Assembly: GCA_025354075.1 (NCBI GenBank)
Contig: JANXNO010000643.1
Span: 1-12,426 of the forward strand
Source: Burkholderiales bacterium
Lineage (GTDB): Bacteria > Pseudomonadota > Gammaproteobacteria > Burkholderiales > Casimicrobiaceae
Direction: 5' to 3'
DNA: 12,426 nucleotides
This document shows positions 7,169 to 12,426 of the stretch, piece by piece. A model generated the notes under the pieces. It saw only the letters and a program-made list of their open reading frames with translations. It was not told the origin of the DNA and ran no database searches. Every line of letters begins with the position of its first letter. The stretch's first letter is position 1. A program made the translations under genes and the position numbers.

Positions 7169-7194
7169 AAAAAGCCGCGCGTACGCGGCTTTTT
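7169..7194. terminator. Bidirectional intrinsic terminator after the BMP lipoprotein gene
   Basis: AAAAAGCCGCG and CGCGGCTTTTT form an 11-bp perfect stem around a CGTA loop, with a T run on either strand. On the minus strand it lies 21 nt past the stop of the lipoprotein gene (7216) and so should end the transporter transcript. It is a classic GC-rich stem plus T-tract and the strongest terminator in the window. Confidence 0.9.
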
Positions 7195-7215
7195 CTTTGG
7201 CTAGCAGCGAGCCAA

Positions 7216-8361
7216 TTACTTCCCGTCGCCCGGCACTTTGCCTTCGACGCCCTTGACGTAGAACTTCACACCACTCAGAAATTTGTCATCTGCAACCACG
7301 CCTTTGGCAATCAATTCCTTGCCAGATTGATCAACAATCGGACCAGTCCACGGATGGAAGGTGCCCGCTTTTAGCCCTGCCTTGATTTCGTCGATTTTGG
7401 CCTTGGTTTCCGCAGGTACGTCAGCCGCCAGCGACACCATGTCAATTGCGCCTTCTTTCACGCCCCACCAGCTTGAGCCCGTCGCCCATTTGCCGTCCAT
7501 CACATCCCGAACCGACTTGATGTAATACGGTGCCCAGTTAATGACGGCCGAACCCAAGTGCGCTTTCGGGCCGTAGGCGGTCATGTCGCTGTCCCAGCCG
7601 AACGCGCGTTTGCCTTTTTCCTCAGCAGTCTTCAACACGGCGGGCGAGTCGGTGTTTTGCATCAACACGTCGGCACCACCGTTGATCAGCGCGGTGGCGG
7701 CTTCGGTTTCTTTCGGTGGGTTGAACCATTCGTTGACCCAGACTACTTTGGTCTTGATCTTCGGGTTCACGCTTTGCGCGCCCATCGTGAAGCTGTTGAT
7801 GTTACGGATCACTTCAGGGATCGGGATCGAGCCGACCACGCCCAGCGTGTTGGTCTTGGTCATCTTGCCTGCAATGACGCCCGCCATGTACGCGCCTTCA
7901 TACGTGCGGCTGTCGTAGGTGCGCAGGTTGTCACCCGTTTTGTAACCCGTCGCATGTTCAAACTTGATATCTTTGAAATCAGGCGACACTTTGAGCATTG
8001 GCTCCATATAGCCAAACGTGGTGCCGAAGATGACTTTGTTGCCCTGACCGGCGAGGTCACGGAACACGCGTTCAGCGTCGGCGCTCTCTGGCACTTTTTC
8101 GACAAAACTGGTGACAACCTTGTCGCCGAATTCTTTTTCGACTGCCTTGCGAGCGTTGTCATGGGCAAAGGTCCAACCGCCGTCGCCGACCGGACCGACG
8201 TAGGCGAAGGCCACTTTGAGCGGCTCAGCCTTTTTGACTTCAGGTGCGGGTGCGGCGGCAGGAGCCGCAGCCTTCGGTTCTTCTTTTTTGCCACATCCGG
8301 CCAACGCGGCCAAAAATGCGGCGCTCATGCCTGCTGCGAGCAGACTACGCTTCATGTTCAT
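7216..8361 (-). CDS. BMP-family ABC transporter substrate-binding lipoprotein (purine/nucleoside type)
   Basis: This 381-residue periplasmic binding lipoprotein (Bmp/PnrA-like family, PF02608) delivers purine nucleosides or related purines to an ABC importer. It has a lipoprotein signal peptide: MNMKRSLLAAG, a hydrophobic stretch and lipobox LAGC with the lipidated C23. An Ala/Pro/Lys linker (about 24-48) tethers the binding domain, which starts LKVAFAYVGPVGDGGWTFAHDNARK, the usual ligand-pocket opening of the family. DSRTYEGAYMAGVIAGKM and GWDSDMTAYGP are further family stretches. I chose ATG 8361 because AGAGGG lies just upstream and the signal peptide starts correctly there. The ORF extends to 8418 but would bury the signal sequence. 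It is last in the transporter operon, 58 nt after the second permease and followed by a strong terminator. The ligand is inferred from neighbours, not read from residues. Confidence 0.93.
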   Translation of the reverse strand: MNMKRSLLAAGMSAAFLAALAGCGKKEEPKAAAPAAAPAPEVKKAEPLKVAFAYVGPVGDGGWTFAHDNARKAVEKEFGDKVVTSFVEKVPESADAERVFRDLAGQGNKVIFGTTFGYMEPMLKVSPDFKDIKFEHATGYKTGDNLRTYDSRTYEGAYMAGVIAGKMTKTNTLGVVGSIPIPEVIRNINSFTMGAQSVNPKIKTKVVWVNEWFNPPKETEAATALINGGADVLMQNTDSPAVLKTAEEKGKRAFGWDSDMTAYGPKAHLGSAVINWAPYYIKSVRDVMDGKWATGSSWWGVKEGAIDMVSLAADVPAETKAKIDEIKAGLKAGTFHPWTGPIVDQSGKELIAKGVVADDKFLSGVKFYVKGVEGKVPGDGK

Positions 8362-8419
8362 AAGGATCCCTCTGATTGAAAATAGTGACGAACGAAATTT
8401 GCTTCCCGTAAATGTCATT

Positions 8420-9340
8420 TTACGAGCCCGGATAAAACGGTTTGCCGACCGAAGCGGGCATGTTGATCCGAATCCATGCTGGGTTACGCGAAATTAATGC
8501 CAGCACCACGATGGTCGCCAGATACGGTGCCATCGACAGGAACTGGCTGGGAATGTCCACCCCCTGGCTTTGCAGATGAAACTGCATCATCGTGACGCCA
8601 CCAAACAGATACGCCCCGAACAGCACGCGCAGGGGCCGCCACGTGGCAAACGTGGTGAGCGCCAGCGCGATCCAGCCTTTACCGGATACCATGCCCTCGA
8701 CCCACAGCGGCGTGTAAATGATTGAAAGGTATGCGCCCGACAATCCGCACATCGCGCCGCCGAACATCACCGCCAACAAGCGAATGCGGCGCACCGGATA
8801 GCCGAGCGAATGCGCCGATTCGGGGCTTTCACCCACCGAACGAAGCACCAACCCGGCGCGTGTTTTGAATAAAAACCAGATGATCGCCAGCGCTAGCGCG
8901 ATTCCGATGTAGGCCAGCGGATGCTGCTTGAACAACGCCGGGCCGATGAACGGAATGTCGGCAAGACCCGGAATCGCGTAACTCGGACGCGCGGGCAGTT
9001 TTTCCTGAACGTACTTGACCCCAACAAACGCTGAAAACCCCGCGCCAAACAATGAAAGTGCGAGCCCGGTGGCGTACTGATTGGTGTTGAGCCAGATCAC
9101 GAGCACGCCAAAGAGCGCCGCCATGCCCGCGCCCGCTGCCATACCCGCCGCAAAGCCGACCCAGTCGTTGCCGGTATGCACTACAGCGGCGAATCCCGCA
9201 ATGGCCGCGCAGAGCATCATGCCCTCTGCGCCGAGGTTGACGATGCCCGATTTTTCGTTGATCAGCAGGCCAAGCGCCGCAATCGCGAGCACCGTTCCGG
9301 CATTGAACGTGGCTGCGATCAATAACGCGAACGATTCCAT
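8420..9340 (-). CDS. ABC transporter permease, second subunit (BPD_transp_2, YufQ/NupC-like)
   Basis: This 306-residue inner-membrane permease is mostly hydrophobic helices (about eight to nine likely membrane segments). Near the N-terminus is INEKSGIVNLGAEGMML (about 27-43), the characteristic motif of the shorter permease paired with BMP-type binding proteins. SVGESPESAHSLGYPVRRIR in the middle is the likely cytoplasmic coupling loop that contacts the ATPase. Its ATG overlaps the stop of the preceding permease by one base (TAATG) with a G-rich stretch just upstream, so the two are translationally coupled and should form a heterodimer. Family is certain; substrate (purine nucleoside or base) is inferred from context. 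Confidence 0.93.
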   Translation of the reverse strand: MESFALLIAATFNAGTVLAIAALGLLINEKSGIVNLGAEGMMLCAAIAGFAAVVHTGNDWVGFAAGMAAGAGMAALFGVLVIWLNTNQYATGLALSLFGAGFSAFVGVKYVQEKLPARPSYAIPGLADIPFIGPALFKQHPLAYIGIALALAIIWFLFKTRAGLVLRSVGESPESAHSLGYPVRRIRLLAVMFGGAMCGLSGAYLSIIYTPLWVEGMVSGKGWIALALTTFATWRPLRVLFGAYLFGGVTMMQFHLQSQGVDIPSQFLSMAPYLATIVVLALISRNPAWIRINMPASVGKPFYPGS

Positions 9341-10410
9341 TATTTACCCCCCGCTGACTTTGAGAATTTGATCCGGTAAGCGATGAGCGTGTCGCACGCC
9401 AAAAGCGTGAAAAGCAGCAAACCCTGAAACACGCCAGTCAACGATTTCGGCAGCCCAAGACGGGATTGCGCAAGCTCGCCACCGATATAGAACATGCTCA
9501 TGAGAATCGCCGAAAACACGATGCCAATCGGGTTCAATCGTCCGACGAACGCCACAATGATTGCAGCAAAACCGTAGCCTGCGGGTACGTACGGCGTGAG
9601 CTGACCGATGGGGCCCGCCACTTCCAGCGCGCCCGCGAGACCCGCCATTCCACCGGACACCAGCAACGCAGTCCACAACGCACGACGCGATGAAAACCCG
9701 GCGTACTTTGCGGCGGCAGGTGCCAGTCCACCGACTTGCAACTGAAAACCGCCATACGTGCGAAACATGAAAATCCACATGCCGACCACGCCGAACAGCG
9801 CAATCAACAGGCCCACATTCATGCGCGTACCGTCGAACAGTTTGGGGATTTGCGTGACCTTCTCGAAGTTTTTGCTTTGCGGAAAATTGAACCCGTTCGG
9901 GTCTTTCCACGGGCCGTACACCATGTACGACAGCACCAGCTCCGCCACATAAACCAGCATCAGGCTGACCAAAATTTCCGACGCGTTGAAGCGATCACGC
10001 AGCAGCGCAACGATCCCCGCCCACAACATGCCACCTAGCACGCCCGCGATCAGAATCAGCGGAATGATCCACGGCCCGGTCGTCTTGTCCGCCAGCAGGG
10101 CAACGCCACCCGCCGTCACTGCACCGAGAACGAACTGGCCCTCAGCGCCGATGTTCCACACGTTCGAGCGAAAGCACACGGCGAGTCCCAATGCAATGAG
10201 CAACAGCGGCGTGGCTTTAACAGCCAGCTCAGACAGCGCATAGCCCGATTTGATCGGCTCCCAGAAAAACACCAGCAAGCCCTTGACCGGATCTTTGCCC
10301 ATCAGCATGAAGATTGCGATGCCGATGATGACAGTGATGATGAGGGCAAGGAGCGGTGAGCCGATACCCCAGAATTTTGATGCCTGTGGGCGGGGTTCTA
10401 GTTTGAACAT
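9340..10410 (-). CDS. ABC transporter permease, first subunit (BPD_transp_2, YufP/NupB-like)
   Basis: This 356-residue inner-membrane permease is the longer partner of the pair. A short cytoplasmic N-terminus (MFKLEPRPQASKFWG) is followed by a hydrophobic helix (about 18-37). The family motif NVWNIGAEGQF is at 83-93. Several further hydrophobic segments follow, with a loop ending in FSSRRALWTALLVSGG as the likely ATPase contact. The start is supported by CGGAG about 8 nt upstream of ATG 10410. The 81 bp between it and the ATPase gene contain a REP doublet, unusual inside an operon. It works with the next permease, the ATPase at 10492 and the lipoprotein at 7216 as one importer. Confidence 0.93.
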   Translation of the reverse strand: MFKLEPRPQASKFWGIGSPLLALIITVIIGIAIFMLMGKDPVKGLLVFFWEPIKSGYALSELAVKATPLLLIALGLAVCFRSNVWNIGAEGQFVLGAVTAGGVALLADKTTGPWIIPLILIAGVLGGMLWAGIVALLRDRFNASEILVSLMLVYVAELVLSYMVYGPWKDPNGFNFPQSKNFEKVTQIPKLFDGTRMNVGLLIALFGVVGMWIFMFRTYGGFQLQVGGLAPAAAKYAGFSSRRALWTALLVSGGMAGLAGALEVAGPIGQLTPYVPAGYGFAAIIVAFVGRLNPIGIVFSAILMSMFYIGGELAQSRLGLPKSLTGVFQGLLLFTLLACDTLIAYRIKFSKSAGGK

Positions 10411-10433
10411 GGCGTCGCTCCGGAGCTACCTTT

Positions 10434-10495
10434 GCAGGAGCGGCTCGCCGCGACCCAAGCGTAGACAAAGTACGGTCGCGGCAAGCCGCTCCTAC
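10434..10495. repeat. REP doublet 2 (inverted pair) between the ATPase and permease genes
   Basis: Arms of 22 bp at 10434-10455 and 10474-10495 are inverted repeats with two mismatches and an 18-nt spacer. The right arm, read on the minus strand, is identical to the left arm of the copy at 5669-5690. The element overlaps the end of the ATPase gene: the TAG stop (10494-10492) lies inside the arm. It occupies most of the gap before the first permease gene, where it may damp or stabilise expression. Confidence 0.88.
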
Positions 10496-12024
10496 AGCGC
10501 ATGGCTCACCTCCCACAATCCACTCATCCACTCGCCGATTTTTTCGACCGTCGCATCTGCCGTGTTGATCGATGGCGAAAGCCGCCCCTTAGCGATTACA
10601 TGCATGCGATCGCACACTTCGAACAGCTCATCAAGCTCTTCGCTGACGACTAACAAAGCGCAACCTTCATCGCGCAGCTTTAGCAATTCGCCACGTATCT
10701 GCGCGGCTGCGCCAACGTCCACACCCCAAGTGGGTTGCGACACGATCAGCACTTTTGGATTCGCGCTTATTTCGCGACCGACGATGTACTTTTGCAGGTT
10801 GCCGCCGGAGAGACTTTTGGCCTCTGCGGATGGCCCGCCTGCCTTCACGTGGAAGCGCTTGATGATGTCCGCTGCCAGCGAAGCCGTTGCTTTCGGCGAA
10901 ACCCATGACAAGGGCGGCTTGCCGACCACTTCCGACGCCCGAGACAGCAGGGTGTTGGCAGCAAGCGACAGCGTCGGCACCGCGCCGCGCCCCAAGCGTT
11001 CTTCAGGCACAAAATGCAGGCCACCTGCGCGGCGAACGCGCGGATTTCGTTTTGAAATGTCGTTGCCAAACAGGCTGATGCTGCCGCTTGGAGCGCGCGT
11101 GCTCTCACCTGAAAGCGCGGCGAGAAATTCCTGCTGACCGTTGCCGGAGACACCAGCCACACCAACGATTTCGCCAGTGCGCACTTCAAAATTGATGTTG
11201 TCGAGCGTCACGCCAAACGGATCGTCAGCAACAATCGACAAGCCTTTGGCTTGCAAACCAATTGCGCCAGTCTTAACCTCACGATGCTGTAATTTTGGCG
11301 GCTCGGCACCAATCATCAAACGCGACAGCGACGCGTTGCTCTCGTTCCTCGGATCAACGTGGCCGGTCACTTTGCCACCGCGCAGCACTGTGCAATTGGT
11401 ACATAACTCACGAATTTCATCAAGCTTGTGACTGATGTAGAGCACGCTGCAACCGTCGGCAGCGAGTTGACGCAAGGTGACGAAAAGCTTGCGTACCGCC
11501 TGCGGCGTTAACACCGACGTAGGTTCGTCCAGAATCAACACTTTGGGATCGGTGAGCAGCGCGCGCACAATTTCAACGCGTTGACGTTCACCAACAGACA
11601 GCGAATGTACAGGGCGATCCGGCTCGACATCGAGACCGTAAATTTTTGCTTTGCGCACGGTCTGTTCACGCACGTTCGCCAGCGTTAGCGATTTGTCGAG
11701 CCCGAGCCAAATATTCTCTGCGACTGTCACCGTTTCGAACAACGAAAAATGCTGGAAAACCATGCTGATGCCGAGCGCACGGGCCTCTTGCGGATTGCGG
11801 ATTTTGCTTTGCTTTCCATCGAGCAGCACTTCGCCAATGTCAGGCTTGACTGCGCCGTAGATGATCTTCATCAACGTCGATTTGCCCGCGCCGTTTTCTC
11901 CTAGAACAGCGTGGATTTCGCCTGGTGCTACGCGAAGATTGACGTCACTGTTGGCCACCACACTGGGATAGCGCTTGGTGACGTTTTTTACTTCAAGTCG
12001 CAGCGTTGGTGCGGCTTCGCTCAT
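10492..12024 (-). CDS. ABC transporter ATP-binding protein with two nucleotide-binding domains (purine/nucleoside importer)
   Basis: This 510-residue ATPase drives the BMP-type importer encoded downstream. NBD1 is complete: Walker A GENGAGKST (42-50), signature LSVGERQRV (142-150), Walker B LILDEPT (163-169) and switch histidine H199. NBD2 is degenerate: the Walker A site reads GVSGNGQQEF (291-300) without the GK(S/T) lysine, and the Walker B site reads VSQPT in place of DEPT, while the signature LSGGNLQK (405-412) is kept. Asymmetric NBDs of this sort are common in the nucleoside and sugar ATPases of this family. I chose ATG 12024, preceded by GGGGA; a TTG at 12057 would extend it by 11 residues. 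Its first 32 bases overlap the end of xdhC, which implies coupled expression. Its stop codon TAG is supplied by a REP element. Confidence 0.94.
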   Translation of the reverse strand: MSEAAPTLRLEVKNVTKRYPSVVANSDVNLRVAPGEIHAVLGENGAGKSTLMKIIYGAVKPDIGEVLLDGKQSKIRNPQEARALGISMVFQHFSLFETVTVAENIWLGLDKSLTLANVREQTVRKAKIYGLDVEPDRPVHSLSVGERQRVEIVRALLTDPKVLILDEPTSVLTPQAVRKLFVTLRQLAADGCSVLYISHKLDEIRELCTNCTVLRGGKVTGHVDPRNESNASLSRLMIGAEPPKLQHREVKTGAIGLQAKGLSIVADDPFGVTLDNINFEVRTGEIVGVAGVSGNGQQEFLAALSGESTRAPSGSISLFGNDISKRNPRVRRAGGLHFVPEERLGRGAVPTLSLAANTLLSRASEVVGKPPLSWVSPKATASLAADIIKRFHVKAGGPSAEAKSLSGGNLQKYIVGREISANPKVLIVSQPTWGVDVGAAAQIRGELLKLRDEGCALLVVSEELDELFEVCDRMHVIAKGRLSPSINTADATVEKIGEWMSGLWEVSHAL

Positions 12025-12426
12025 TGTGTTCCCCGTGTAGTTTTTGCCTACGTTCAATCAAGTCCGCCGCGACCCCAACCGCGATCACCCCTGGATGCTT
12101 GCTACTCAACTGCTTGACCGACCCAGTCCGACCAATCGGGCAGTTGATGCGAGCAATTGCCGCGCCAGAATGCCCGCGTTGCTCAAATCGTTTTCTGAAT
12201 GTCGCCGCCTTCGTCTCCGAGCCAATCAGACCAATATAGGCCAGATCGTCACGCTTGATCAATTCGAGACAAATATCGAGGTCGAGCGCATGCGAATGGG
12301 TGAGCACCAGCACGTCAGCATTGGCGGGGATCGCACGCACTTTGCCCACCGGATCATCCGTCTCGACGACGCACACGTTAAGCGGCGCGTGCTCGGGAAA
12401 CACCGCATCGCGACCATCAATCCATC
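11993..12426 (-). CDS. xdhC: XdhC family xanthine dehydrogenase maturation factor, C-terminal part (5' end outside window)
   Basis: This is the last 144 codons of an XdhC/CoxI-type protein. The family handles molybdenum cofactor (sulfurated Moco insertion) for xanthine dehydrogenase, which oxidises hypoxanthine and xanthine to urate. Diagnostic stretches are VLVLTHSHALDLDICLELI, DDLAYIGLIGSETKAATFRKR and the CPIG motif followed by SSKHPGVIAVGVAADLI. The frame stays open to the right edge with no stop, so the start lies outside. Its final residues overlap the ABC ATPase start by 32 bases. The adjacent region outside the window would be expected to hold xdhA/xdhB (inference). Confidence 0.9.
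   Translation of the reverse strand, partial: WIDGRDAVFPEHAPLNVCVVETDDPVGKVRAIPANADVLVLTHSHALDLDICLELIKRDDLAYIGLIGSETKAATFRKRFEQRGHSGAAIARINCPIGRTGSVKQLSSKHPGVIAVGVAADLIERRQKLHGEHNERSRTNAAT

Noticed and set aside
7558..8379. 273-codon plus-strand open frame across the lipoprotein gene
   Set aside because: It is the antisense shadow of the BMP lipoprotein, whose signal peptide, lipobox and family motifs are clear.
1..12426. CRISPR array, tRNA, rRNA or insertion sequence
   Set aside because: No regularly spaced direct repeats, no cloverleaf-like sequence and no transposase frame were seen on either strand.

Overview
The window is about 12.4 kb of fairly GC-rich proteobacterial DNA. A betaproteobacterium, probably Burkholderiales-like, is the best guess. 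That guess rests on gene content (xdhC next to a BMP-type purine ABC transporter and an 8-oxoguanine-deaminase-like amidohydrolase) and on REP-type palindromes. No rRNA, tRNA or clear species marker is present, so the assignment is an inference.

Left part (1-5624): a DNA modification and defence-type module. Reading right to left on the minus strand are a type III-like adenine DNA methyltransferase (mod), an AlbA_2/Schlafen-type protein with a histidine-kinase-like ATPase fold that is translationally coupled to mod, a hairpin with the properties of an intrinsic terminator, and the N-terminal third or so of a DEAD-type helicase/restriction subunit (res) that leaves the window at base 1. A Fic-domain protein is divergently transcribed from mod across a 139-bp AT-rich region. 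The layout fic <> mod - AlbA_2/ATPase - res differs from a minimal type III mod-res pair and is the most system-like novelty here. The mod gene carries an in-frame REP-like palindrome in its C-terminal part.

Right part (5746-12426): a purine uptake and salvage cluster, all on the minus strand. In transcription order it holds xdhC (3' part only, xanthine dehydrogenase maturation), a double-NBD sugar/nucleoside-type ABC ATPase overlapping xdhC, two BPD_transp_2-type permeases overlapping by one base, and a BMP-family substrate-binding lipoprotein. A strong bidirectional terminator follows, then an 8-oxoguanine deaminase-like amidohydrolase. The transporter would bring in purine nucleosides or bases, XdhC would support oxidation of hypoxanthine/xanthine to urate, and the deaminase would convert 8-oxoguanine directly to urate.

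Two copies of the same REP doublet (arms of about 22 bp) sit at 5669-5734, between the convergent fic and deaminase genes, and at 10434-10495, inside the transporter operon, where the repeat itself supplies the stop codon of the ATPase gene. The intergenic regions are 690-834, 4283-4421, 5625-5745, 7141-7215, 8362-8419 and 10411-10491. All are under 150 bp and what they hold is described below.
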